Source of the DNA: Arthrinium phaeospermum
Lineage: Eukaryota; Ascomycota; Sordariomycetes; Amphisphaeriales; Apiosporaceae
NCBI GenBank assembly: GCA_006503535.1
Contig: QYRS01000016.1
Span: 372,001-436,000, forward strand
DNA: 64,000 nucleotides
Direction of reading: 5' to 3'
Notes under the pieces: generated by a model
Database searches by the model: none
What the model was told of the DNA's origin: nothing
Seen by the model: the letters and a program-made list of their open reading frames with translations, nothing else
Shown here: positions 13,060 through 23,809 of the stretch, piece by piece
Numbering within the stretch: the stretch's first letter is position 1
Layout of the letters: every line of letters starts with the position of its first letter
Position numbers and translations under genes: made by a program

Positions 13060-13534
13060 AATGGATACTGAGACGCCAAGACCGGTGAGTAGGCTCGGAC
13101 AGATATTTTGAGCATCTTCCGGGCCAACGATAGTGGGGTGTGACAGGAATATACGATGGATAGAACGATTAGGGAGCGAGAGAGCATGCTAGCAAGGGAC
13201 GTGTGGTAAGACAGACTGACTACGAGACAAAGGCCCTGCAATAGCATGTAGAAAACCCGTGAGATAAGGTCTCACTTAGGTGGGACTTGATAGGTCGAAA
13301 ATGCGGCGAGTTAGTAGTGGAATATGGCAGGTACTTTTCGTATGCGATAGCTTGGATAGAGGACAACCATGAATCCTATGAAATAATTTTTAATTATTAC
13401 AATATGTGACTGCAGGGCAGCTTTAGATGCAGCTTTACTTTCGAGTTCTGCTAAGTTCATCCAAATGAGATTACCCTGTAGCGTACCCTGTAACAATTGT
13501 CTCACCGAAGTAAGGGATGATAAATGCTAACACC
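13060..13534. repeat. dispersed repeat, copy 2, and gene-poor spacer
   Basis: Holds the second diverged copy of the repeat (GTCTCACTTAGGTGGGACT then TGATAGGTCGAAAATGC, about 13265-13318). The rest is AT-rich spacer up to the stop codon of the monooxygenase gene. Confidence 0.5.
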
Positions 13535-15502
13535 CTACTCAGGTACAGGATGCTCCTTGGCCGAAACCCCAGCCAACCACCTGAATTTCGCAGAAACATG
13601 GTCGGGCGGCGACCGCTTCAAGCCTGGCTCCCGGTAGAGATTCTCCCGGTACGCACCGCCGGGGACAGCGTAATCTTCCCAAAACAAGCCCCTGCGGCGC
13701 AGCTCCGGCAGCAACAGGTCGATGATGTTTTTGAAAGACTGGGGAAACAGTGCGTAAGCCTGGTTTGTGTGAGTGAGTTAGTCACGTATCATTCAAGTTG
13801 CTGTGCCATCTTTTGCTTGCGGTATCGTTGACGCTTGGAACTTACAAAGTTGAACCCATCGACATCCGCCTCATCCACCCAGGTCTGCAGCCCGTCGGCG
13901 ACTTGCGCAGGCGTGCCGACGATGACGGGGCCGTTGCCACCAATACTGACGTGCTCGGCGATGGTGTGCTTCGTCCACTTCTTGGTCCCGGGCGAGAATT
14001 TGGCGTAACCGGTGACCGTGGATCTGCAGGACAACGGGGTAAGCATTTGCTGCACAAAGGCATCCACGAAGGGACCACGCATTGGTCTATCGACTTACCG
14101 GACGGCATTGCTCTCCACCTCCCGGAGCTCCTCCTCGTCGCCGTACTGGCTGAGGTCGATGCCCGTCCACCCGCCAAACAAAGCCAGCGCGCCATCATGC
14201 GAGGCGTACTGGCGATAGTCCGCGAGCTTCTGCTGGGCCTCCTCCTCGGTGTTTCCCAAGATCGGGGTCACCAACGCCAAAACCTTGATGGCGTTCCCGT
14301 CCCGCCCAAACTGCGTCCGCGCCGTCTGCCGGATCTCGGCGATGCTGCCGGCGCACACGGCGGGCGCGTGGGCCGACACGAAGATGCCCTCGGCGTGCTG
14401 CGCCGCGAACAGCTTGCCCGACTTGGACGTGCCCGCCTGCAGGATCAGGGGCGTGCGCTGGGGGCTCGGCTGGCAGAGGTGGGGACCGGGTACGTTGAAG
14501 AACTTGCCGGCGTGGTCGATGCGACGGACCAGGGCGGGGTCCGTGTAGACGCCCCGGGCCGCGTCCCGCTGGACGGCGTCGTCGCGCCACGAGGACTCGA
14601 ATAGCTTGTACATGACGCGCATGTACTCTTCGGCTTGGGCGTAGCGGTCGTCATGCTGCGAACCCCCATCGTACGTGTCAGCCTCGGACGCAGTATTATC
14701 GTTTCTGTGTCTGTCTGCTTACCTGCGGCTGCTCCGTTCGTCCCATGTTCCTGGCGGCCGAGTCGAGGTAGCTGGTGACAACCTTCACACTTGATCAGTC
14801 ATTATTGCCAGGTTTCCTGTTGTCACGACATCATTGCATAAAACCCACGTTCCATCCTAGTCTGTGTAGATGGTCAGCACATGACCACGAAACTGGTTAG
14901 GGTGATGAGCTTTCAAAGAACACTTACCTTCCTCCACTCAAGTGATCAGCTGTGGACAACCGTCGAGCGAGGTGATATGGCTGTTCGTAGGTTGTGGACA
15001 CGGTGACGCCGAACCCGATGCTCTTGGTCACCGCCGCCATGGCGGACACGACGGCCAGGGGCTCGTTGACGGGCCACTGAGCGCCGGAGATGATGGCGGG
15101 GTCCAGAGAGCCTTGGTATACATCGTAGCCACCTGCGAGACAGTCGCGACGTGAGTTCAGTGGACGAGAGAGAGCGAGAGAGAATGTGAAAGAGACGGGT
15201 GTGCTCCTCACCTAAGACATCGGCAATGAAGATGCCATGAAACTTGGCCTCCTCGAGAAGTTTGGCGAGTTCCACCCAGTGGTTGACCTCGTTGAACCGC
15301 CAGGACTGGTCGTCCGGATGGCGCCACAGACCCGGAGACTGGTGGCCGCTGCCTACAAAGTGGGGGAAAGTATGTCAGCGAACAGTTCAGTGTGTATGCA
15401 AGGAAAACCACCAATCCATAGCCATCGGACACGAAGCTTACACATCTCAACGAAGGCATTGATCACCAGGCTCTTCTTGCGCGGCTCGGCGGAAGACGTC
15501 AT
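13535..15502 (-). CDS. NtaA/SnaA/DszA-family FMN-dependent monooxygenase (copy 1)
   Basis: Luciferase-like flavin monooxygenase of the nitrilotriacetate/dibenzothiophene-sulfone class. The family oxidises its substrate with O2 and externally supplied FMNH2, cleaving C-N or C-S bonds. Eight exons: 15442-15502, 15212-15352, 14928-15132, 14849-14861, 14723-14782, 14099-14655, 13846-14023 and 13535-13759, giving 479 residues with every junction in frame. Family hallmarks are SPGLWRHPDD, WVELAKLLEEAKFHGIFIAD, SAMAAVTKSIGFGVTVSTTY, DHLSGGR followed by GWNVVTSY, and LQAGTSKSGKLFAA. Exon 4 is a 13-base microexon carrying the core of the GGRxGWN motif. The gene forms the left edge of the monooxygenase cluster and has an ATGGCGCAAT site 208 bases upstream. 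The exact substrate cannot be told from sequence. Confidence 0.9.
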
Positions 15503-16092
15503 TGTCGGTGCGGGTTAGTTGATTTGCTGTTCCGTGTCGCTTAATGAGGTCGAGGCTCGCTAGTCTGACAGACAGGCACACGCACACATAAGCATCACTT
15601 CAAGTTAGATAGCATGCTATATGTAGCCATGTCTGGCAAATTGATTGGGTGTTTCGGCAGAGATCGGTCCTGCGATAAGCAGAGTGGAGTTGCGGGGGTT
15701 TGGGGGGAGATGGCGCAATAGCACCCGAACGATTGCACAACCACACCCATGGTATTCGTGATGCATTTTGGGGTTACCCCAAGACGCAGATCTGGAATTG
15801 GACTTGCTGCAGCGTAGTGGAGTCATGAATGCCACCCTCTCTATTGCGGGACTTGCTTAATTACCAGGAAGACAAAGATACACATGTCAACATGCTGAAT
15901 TAGCTTGGCACTAGCAAAACATCATATCTCTTAGAAATACAAAGGACAGAAGGTTGGGAATCTACATTCTATAAGATTTGGAAGAATAGATGTCTAAATG
16001 AGTAATAATCATGGCGGCGTATGAGTGTTCGCCATTCTAGTTGTGGAGCCAATCACCAAGTTTTGACATGTGAGCCGACAGGCTATTGCCGC
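15503..16092. other. intergenic region with promoter of monooxygenase 1
   Basis: Promoter of the minus-strand monooxygenase and 3' region of the UNC93-like gene. It holds the ATGGCGCAAT site at 15710. No other gene is seen. Confidence 0.6.
15710..15719 (+). promoter_or_regulatory. CYS3/MetR-like site ATGGCGCAAT
   Basis: Nine of ten bases fit ATGRYRYCAT, the known site of the fungal sulfur bZIP regulators CYS3/MetR. It lies 208 bases upstream of the monooxygenase start at 15502. The same 10-mer recurs at 31056 and, reversed, at 25275. Confidence 0.5.
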
Positions 16093-17915
16093 TTAAGAGG
16101 TAGTTTCCGGACCCTTGATATCCGATTTGTCACTCGGAATCTCTTGAACAGCTTCCTCTTGGTCCACCTGCCTAGTTTTGGTCGTCCCAGAACCGAACCC
16201 GCGCACCACCAACCACGCCGGGTAGATCGAGAAGGCCCAGATCACCAAATTGAAGTACACGCCGCCGACCTGGGCGAAGAGTGTCAGCGACGTGAGCCCG
16301 TAGCTCACGGCCTGCCAGGCGGACTCGGTGCCCCGTAGCAAGGCGGCGAACCGAAGCACTTCGGACTCCCCGTTGGCGATGTGGGAGATCATGAAGTACC
16401 TAGCAGAGGCAAGCGAAAACCATTCATATCAGTACCGTAGGGAGGATTGCGAGGCAACAGTCATCAGTGCGTTTAGTGTAACTTACAAGTACAGGTAGTT
16501 CACCTGGAACGCGGCGTTGAGCAGAATGTACACGGCGAAGGCCCCGGCGAAGCCCGGGCTGGCCCAATCGTACGTAGGCTGGCTCACGCGGAAGCGCGAG
16601 GTCAGCACCGTGGCCCAGATCCACCACGCCCCCGAGGCAAGCGTAAAGAACCAGAAGGCGTAGCGGCCACGAGTCTTGACGGAGAGTCGAGTGTTGTCGA
16701 GCCAGGCCTGTTGGTTTGCTGGTTAGCCGGAGGGTCTTGATCATAAGAAAAGCTCTACATGCGGATAGAAGGCGGAAGGATTGGTGAAATCCCAGTTGAT
16801 GGACGAAGACTTACCCCTGCAGCATTGCCGGCGAGAATCCCTACCACACCGCCGAGGAACGAACCCAATGCTCTAGCGCGGACGGAAAACCATACTGGGG
16901 AAAGTGTTAGTGATCACAGGCACAACTCGACATCAACGGATTGCAAACCCACAGGCAAGATAGGTAAACATGACCGCCTCCGCAAAGACCGCCTGTCCGA
17001 TCCACAACAAGATCAAGAGGAACTGCGGCCGCACGAAGTTCTTGGCCGTGGCCTTCATCTCCCGCCACGGCCTATCCAGTATAGCGAGCGAGACTTTCAC
17101 CCCGTCGCGCCGCTCTACCTTGGCGGGCGGGGTCAGCAGGAACGAGACGACGAGCCCGAGCGCCTGTAGGGTGACGAAGACGAGGTAGACGGCGTACGAG
17201 ACCTTACCGGCCTCGTTGCGGTCCGCGTTGAGGCCCAAGTTGATGGCGCCGCCCAGGACCTGCCCCATCAGGCGAAAGGTCAGCCACCAGCCGAGCGCGC
17301 GGCCCTTGTTCCAGGGCTCCGGGTAGGCGATGGCGATGGCGGCCTCGACGGCCCAGAAGAGGCCGGCTGAGATGCCGCACAGGGCGGCGCCGAGCAGCAC
17401 CAGCCACTCGACTCCGTACCGGTTGTTGAGGTACAGGCCCGCGGCGTAGGGGGCGTAGCCAATTCTGATAGCGGTGAAGACGGAGGTCAGCTTTGTTCCG
17501 ACAAGTACCTGGCGCAGCCAAAGTCGGGAAATATCAACGAGAAAAGGAAGACTTACGTTCCCAAGCTTAGGGCGTACTTGATGCCAATGTAGTGTACAAT
17601 GGCGGTCGAGAAGTAACACGAAACCACCATCAGGCAGAACGTGGCCGCATTGGCAGCGTTGACCAGCTGTGGCGACTGGGACCCTCCGGCACCCAACGAG
17701 TTCATGGCCGTCCAAAGGCCAGGGGCTAGCAGGTTACACAGACCGAGAATGGTCATGTTGTACATGGTCGAACGATACCATTTTACTAAATCATGCGTGA
17801 TTAGTCGCACGACAGCTCCCGTTTGGGTCTTACGGAGGGTGAGCCACGTACCCGGGTGGTTTCGGCCTTCGCCAGGCTCTTTCACGCTGCTACCGGGGCT
17901 TGAGGAGGCAGCCAT
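16093..17915 (-). CDS. UNC93-like (DUF895) membrane transporter
   Basis: Polytopic membrane protein of the UNC93-like branch of the major facilitator superfamily; fungal members are uncharacterised transporters. Six exons: 17852-17915, 17557-17785, 16953-17464, 16815-16894, 16487-16707 and 16093-16399, giving 470 residues with all joins in frame. Family signs are WYRSTMYNMTILGLCN and GLWTAMNSLGAGG after the N-terminus, then IGYAPYAAGLYLNNRYG, and the helix GALCGISAGLFW-like segment. About ten to twelve hydrophobic helices are visible. The second intron must end at CTATCAG (17465-17467) to keep frame; a nearer CAG would break it. It is divergent from the Baeyer-Villiger gene and shares its promoter. 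Its place in the cluster suggests substrate or product transport, which is inference. Confidence 0.85.
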
Positions 17916-19023
17916 GTTACCGATGATATTTTCAGGTAAGCGAGCGCCTGTTGACGTGAGAGTTGAGGAACGACGGGCTCGGCGTACTCGAAGGATCGGA
18001 CATGAATGAACCAATAGCTACTACGAATGCATGTGCGTCCCGGGCAGTCGGGCGAGGCGAGAAGTCGATCACATATACTAAGCCAACTACACCTCGAAGA
18101 GTCCAGATACGAGTGGCAGAAGCCCAAAGACATGTCGCCAAACCGTAACTCATACTACATGCATACTTTCCCTACGGCAATCCTTCCCTCTCGGAACTTC
18201 CCATCGAATTGGGTCGTCATCTCGGTTCCGAGGCATTACGTGATAGATACCAACGGGCCAGTCATCCGTGGCCAGTGTGTAATGCGGGAACAGTCTTCAA
18301 CTCCACGGACTTTGGTTATCACGAAGATCTGCTTGAACAGCACGCCATCTCAGGGGTTCCAGGAACCCAGAGTCTTGTTTCTTCATTATGCGTTACCGGG
18401 GGGCAACATCGATGCAATAGCGTCTCCTGCAACCAATATAAGGAAACAACACGAACTAGAGCGATTTGAAAACAGACCAATACGACTGTGTTGGGTTGCC
18501 CGTGGTTCCTGAGGTGTGGGGTGGGGACCCTCGGGGCTGGCTTATCCTGGTAAGAGGGAGAGGGGCCGTTCGCATGGCGTGATTCTGCCGCCCGGAAGCA
18601 TCATCGAGGGCCCCTCCACACTGGGGCAACCCCATCATGCAGCCCGATAAGCAGTCCCGGAAATGTCATATGCCAATCCAGGTACAAGCTCGGCAATAGA
18701 TCTACTCGGGCTAGCAGACGAGGCCGCGATGACGCGATAAAGTACAATATGGCATCTGCGTCGGACTCCGGCCAGCATGCTAAAGAGGTGGACTGTCTGC
18801 ATTGGGATATGACGCTGTTTGTCGTTAGCTGAGCGGCACCGTGATCAGAAATATTGAATTGCCTCCGGCTTGTATTTCGACGTTAGAACAGCGCCGTCTA
18901 TATCGCGGCCTAGTTGTATGCTCGCCTTTTCTACCGTGATTCGTTTGTAGTCTGGATTGTCGGTGGTTTTTTCTTCTTCTTCACTCTTGTATCCTATTGA
19001 GTAAGAAGCTCCCTTGTCAGAAA
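17916..19023. other. divergent promoter region of UNC93-like and Baeyer-Villiger genes
   Basis: 1.1 kb between head-to-head genes, with the ATGGCGTGAT site at 18574. No coding region is supported. Confidence 0.6.
18574..18583 (+). promoter_or_regulatory. CYS3/MetR-like site ATGGCGTGAT
   Basis: Nine of ten bases fit ATGRYRYCAT. The 12-mer ATGGCGTGATTC is identical at 23047 upstream of the MDR reductase gene. Here it lies in the divergent promoter of the UNC93-like and Baeyer-Villiger genes. Confidence 0.5.
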
Positions 19024-20941
19024 ATGACGGCCAAAGAGTCAACACCCGAGGCACATGGGCCGCCGTTCTCTTCCACGCTCGATACCACAGCAACGCAGGC
19101 AGCTAGCACGGTGAATGGGAATGCAGCCAAGTATCCCGAGCCAAATCCTCACCAGACGCCCCGGTTCCGAGAGCTCGAGTTAGAGCAGCGGTATATCGAC
19201 GAGCCCCGGAAGTTGAGAGTAGTCGTCGTCGGCGCCGGGTTGGCCGGCGTCATTGCGGGCACCTTGCTCCCCGCCAAGGTACCAAACATCGAATTGACCA
19301 TCTTCGAAAAGAACGCCGATGTCGTAAGTCATGATGAATGACCACTTTTCATAATCACTTTGGGAAAGCATCCAGAATGGCGCTGACATCGGATTCTAGG
19401 GAGGGACGTGGTTTGAGAACAAGTACCCCGGAGTCCGCTGTGACATACCAGCACATGTGTATCAAACCAGCTTCGAGCCCAATACACAGTGGTCAGAAGA
19501 GTTCGCACAGGGCGCTGAGATCAAAGAGTACTGGCAGAAACTGGCCGAGAAGTACGGTGTCTACGACCGCCTGAAGCTCTCCCATAATGTGACGGGCCTG
19601 ACCTGGGATCCCGAGAGCTCCGTGTGGAAGATTGATGTGGTGGACTTGCAGGCCGGAAACCACTTCACGCAAACCGCCGACTTCGTGCTGACGGCGGTCG
19701 GCCGGTTCAACGCCTGGAAGCTCCCCGACTACCCGGGCCTGCACGAGTTCGAGGGCCTGCTGCGGCACACGTCCAACTGGGACCCCGCGTTCGACCCCGC
19801 GGGCAAGCGGGTGGCCGTCATCGGCAACGGCGCCAGCGGCATCCAGGTCGTCTCGCACCTGCACAAGACGGTGGCGCACCTGGACCACTACGCCCGGAAC
19901 CCGACCTGGATCGCCGAATCCTTCGCCGGCGACAAGACGAGCCTGGAGCCCAAGCCGTACCCCGACGAGCTGCGCCGCCGCTTCGCCGAGGACCCCGCGG
20001 CCTACACGGCGTGGCGCAAGGCGTTCGAGGACAAGTACTGGCGCGGCTTCGAGACCTGGCTGCGCAACTCGGACCGCAACAACGACGCCCGCGTCACGTT
20101 GACCGAGAATATGCGACAGCGGCTGCGCCACCGACCGGAGCTACTGGAGACGCTGATCCCGGAGTTCTCCCCGCACTGCCGTCGATTGACGCCTGGGCCG
20201 GGCTACCTCGAGGCCATCACGGCCGAGAATACCGACTACGTCCAGACCCGCATCGCGCGCTTCACCAAGACGGGCATCGAGACGGTGGACGGCCGACACC
20301 GCGAGGTCGACGCCATCTTCTGCGCCACGGGTGCCAACGTCGACATGATCCAACCGTTCCCCATCCGCGGGCCCGACGGCGCGCTGCTCTCGGATCTCTG
20401 GAGCAGCACCAAAGAGGGCGCGGACCCCGGGTTCCCCTATACCTACCTTGGGGCGGCGACGCCCGGTTTCCCGAACCTCTTCTTCGTGCACGGCCCCAAC
20501 GCCGCGGGCCGCTCGGGGTCCGTCCCGCACTCGGTCGAGGTGCAAGTCGCCTTCTTCGCGCGGGTGCTGCGCAAGGCCGCGCGCGAGGGCATCCGGACCC
20601 TGCAGCCGTCGCGACGGGCGGCCGACGACTTCGTCGAGTACTGCGACGCCTTCTTCCGGTCGACGGTGCTGACCGAGAACTGCTCGTCGTGGTACAACGG
20701 GGGCCGGCCGGGGGCGCGCATCCACGGGCTCTGGCCGGGCAGCGGCGCGCACGTCGAGGCGGTGCTGCGGGAGCCGCGCTGGGAGGACTGGGAGTACACG
20801 TACCTGAACACGGACGGGAACCGGCTGTTGTGGTATTTCGGGAACGGGCAGACGCGGAAGGAGGAGGATCCGGGGTCGGATATGACGCGGTATGTGCGGG
20901 ACCCGGCCGAGATCGATTTGAGGACGCTGCATGACTGGTGA
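19024..20941 (+). CDS. FAD-dependent Baeyer-Villiger monooxygenase
   Basis: Type I Baeyer-Villiger monooxygenase: inserts one O atom from O2 next to a carbonyl using FAD and NADPH. Exons 19024-19323 and 19400-20941 give 613 residues. The first Rossmann motif VVVVGAGLAG is at about residues 65-75. The Baeyer-Villiger fingerprint FEGLLRHTSNWD (FxGxxxHxxxW plus D) is at about 216-228. The NADPH-binding VAVIGNGASGIQ follows at about 238. The stretch GGTWFENKYPGVRCDIPAH after the intron is typical of the steroid/cyclododecanone-type branch. The ATG at 19024 is the first in-frame ATG. The N-terminal extension of about 60 residues before the FAD fold occurs in several fungal members. It sits in the middle of the monooxygenase cluster. 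The substrate is not predictable. Confidence 0.92.
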
Positions 20942-21351
20942 GCTATCACAGTGGCTTGGTATCCTGAACATGATGCGATAAGACAGCTAAATTATAGTCC
21001 ACATCCTATTCAGATAGTTTTATCCAATCTTGACGGGAGCCCCTTTCTCTTCACTCGACACAGCTAGTTTTCAATGACACCTGCATATCTCTAGCAACCT
21101 TGCAGGTTCCGACCAATTACTCTCAAAACATCATATCTGAGTCTATACATGCAATGGCTTTGGGTCATCCCATCGGTTTGACTGATGCGTCATCAGAACA
21201 GTGCACAGTCGGAACATATAGCAGCGAAATTTGGGTGAAGATTGAACAAGACAACACGGATTGACAATCATATGATTTTGGACAATTCTCATTTCTAACA
21301 GATCGCAAGCAGATCAGAACCCATACGCTCTGTCTATGGCCATACTATTCT
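20942..21351. other. intergenic, convergent 3' ends
   Basis: Spacer between the 3' ends of the Baeyer-Villiger and MDR reductase genes. Nothing else is recognised. Confidence 0.6.
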
Positions 21352-22722
21352 CTACACACCCTGCTCCAAAACCACCACCGCCTTCCCCCCGCTAACCTCC
21401 CCCCTCCGCATCCGGTCCAGCCCGACATTGATCCCCTCGAACCCCTCCTCCACCGCGACGATATCCGGCGCGACCAAAGCCCCCGTCTCCAGCAGCCGCT
21501 CCAGCCACGCGCTCAGCGCCTCCCCGACCTCGGGCGCCTCGTGGTACAGCTTGATCGGCACGGTGTGGTAAACCACGTCCTCGCCGCTCGGCTCCTTGGG
21601 CAGGCCCGTAAGCCCGACCAGATGCGCCCGGGCCGCGACCTTGGAGGCCCGAGGCGACTGCCGCGGCGTCACGGGCGCGTTCTTGTCCCCGGCGGCTGTA
21701 CCGGCCGCATCAGGGGCCTCTTGTCGGAGCGCCCGGCCCAGCGCCGCGGCCGAGTCCCGCCCCCGCGTGTCGAGCGCGAAGCGCAGCTTGGGCCCCAGGC
21801 TCGCGCGCAGGATGGCGACGGCCCGGTCCGGGTCGTGGCTGTCGACGAGCAGGTCGGGCCGGAGCGCGGCGTGCGACGAGAGGCGGACGCCGTGCTTGGC
21901 CGTGTCGACGAGCGTGACGACGCGCAGGCCGGCGAGGCGCGCCAGCTGCACCGCCAGGTTCGCCGACGTCGAGGAGCCGCCCCAGATGGCGACCCAGTCG
22001 CCCGGCAGGGCGCGCTCGCCGGGCGCGAGGCCCTCGAGGCACTCGGCCCGGATGTCTTCGGGGAGCTGGTAGCCGCTGCCGGGAGACGGTGACTGGTACT
22101 TTTGGACCAGTTCCAGCAGGTCGGGCCCGTCGGCCGTGTGGCTGAAGTCGACGCCCATGCAGATGCCCAGAGACAGCGCGGCGGCTACGAAGGCCACGCC
22201 CAGGGTCGCGGCTGATCTCAGTGGCACCGAGGGCGGGATGCGCACCGTGTTGAAACTCGAGGACACGACGTACTCTTGGTAGGCCGCCTTCCGGAGGTCC
22301 CTGTAGTCGGTGGAAATGCAGATGACCTTTGGGCTGGTTAGTAGCTTTGTCTGGCTGGTAGGAAGTTGGTGCGGTATCAACTTACGTTGTCGCCATCCCT
22401 GATCCTAGAGCAGCCGGATCTGGAGGCTTGTATCACGCGGCCCGCCATCTCTCTGCCAGCGGTATAGGGCAGCGTTGGTATTCCGAACCCATAGTCACTA
22501 GCATGTTTTCCCTCTGGTTAGACCTTTCGGTGTTGGGGGTAAAGAATGGGAAACAACGTACGGTGCTTTCCAGTCGATCGGGTTCAGACCTATCACGTGC
22601 GCCTTCACCAGGACCTCCCACTCGTGTATGAGCTCAGGCACGGGGCGGGCGTGATCGACCACGTATGGCTGTTTTAAGGAATGCAGCACGGCCGCCTTGT
22701 GTGTTCTTGGTACGCTGTCCAT
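21352..22722 (-). CDS. zinc-free medium-chain dehydrogenase/reductase (enoyl or quinone reductase type)
   Basis: NAD(P)H-dependent MDR-superfamily oxidoreductase, 415 residues in three exons: 22562-22722, 22386-22497 and 21352-22326. The N-terminal GroES-like fold shows HVIGLNPIDWKAP and LPYTAGREMAGRVI, as in trans-acting enoyl reductases and quinone oxidoreductases. The nucleotide-binding motif is VAIWGGSSTSANLAVQLARL, with Ser-rich GGSS in place of GxGxxG. The cysteine cluster of zinc alcohol dehydrogenases is absent. The first intron ends at GCTAG (22498-22500); other AGs break frame. An insertion with Asn, Pro and Arg (about residues 315-345) precedes the last strands. Likely role: reducing an unsaturated or carbonyl product of the neighbouring monooxygenases. 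This is inferred from position only. Confidence 0.85.
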
Positions 22723-23809
22723 TGCTGCCAAAGGAATCGCTTAACCGTTTTGACCTGAGCCTAACAAAGAGCAAGGGGGAAAGAACCGGGAAATATCCAA
22801 CGCGCTTGAAAGAAAGTCTAGCGATTGGATGGGAGTTGCCCAATGATATTCTTTCGGTCTCAAGAAGAAATTCCAGTCCAAATAGCACCTTCGTAAACAT
22901 ACAGATCAAGTTACTGTTCAGTAGACATAATGCACCCTACGACACACAGCGATACCGCAGTCTTGATAGACGCCGCGTGGGGCAATTGATTTCCCCCATG
23001 ATTCCGCCCCGAGGTAACGGTTCGGACTTAGCCTCTGATAACGGCGATGGCGTGATTCCCCAGCTTCAAGGCATCACCACCCACCACACGCAGGCGTGCT
23101 ATCACGTCAGTCATGGGTGGGGCTGTTTGTTACCCGACCTGCATGGAGCTTCGGTGTTTCATTGATAGCGGATTACAAATCGGGGGGGGAGGGCTGCCGA
23201 TGGTTGGTGGTGGTGAAGGCGTCTCGTCATAATACCTGCCCCCTGAAGATGAATGGCGGGTCCATCCCAACCCAGCACCGACGTTGACAAACTATTGTGT
23301 CCAATCGCGTATGTCTCCAGTGTGTTGGTGTTCATTCTCGCCTGGGGGCCTAAACTGATGGCTGCAGTCGGGGGTTTTCCGACTTTCTTTGGTAGATTGC
23401 AATATGAACCGGGCTCAGCATCGGATCCGATATCACGCCATTTGTCGGCCTTGGATGTTTGCGAAGTTCATCTCTCGACATGTGTCTCTTTTCGTAATAA
23501 TACACTCAAGGCGATCCAACCCCATCCTGCCGCACTCTGCCACACAAGTTCCCCACAGCGACTGGCTTGATGGGGATCACCATGCTGACGATTCCGCTTA
23601 CTTTCATGAAAAAGACGCGATGTGATGTGGTTGTGCTGGCCTCGCCAAACATGGCTCCTCTAGTTTACCAACCCACATGTCACAATTTGCACTTGGAATT
23701 CATACATTATACTGTTTCATTATACTGTTTCAGAGATGGCTAATCTTGATTTTTGACCTTTTTACATTCATTGTGAGCAGTTTGCTTGCATTTCACGTTA
23801 TAGAAAACC
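22723..23809. other. intergenic region with MDR promoter
   Basis: Promoter of the MDR gene and 3' region of the SsuD-like gene, with the ATGGCGTGAT site at 23047. Only short unsupported open frames are present. Confidence 0.55.
23047..23056 (+). promoter_or_regulatory. CYS3/MetR-like site ATGGCGTGAT
   Basis: Lies 325 bases upstream of the MDR start; identical over 12 bases to the site at 18574. One base off ATGRYRYCAT. Confidence 0.5.

Noticed and set aside
17465..17556. Shorter intron in the UNC93-like gene ending at the CAG near 17509
   Set aside because: It breaks frame; only the CTATCAG acceptor joins SLGT to IGYAPYAAGLY as in the family.
20011..20971. Long open frames on both strands over the Baeyer-Villiger gene
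   Set aside because: Shadows of a well-supported gene; translations are Arg/Pro/Gly-rich without domains.
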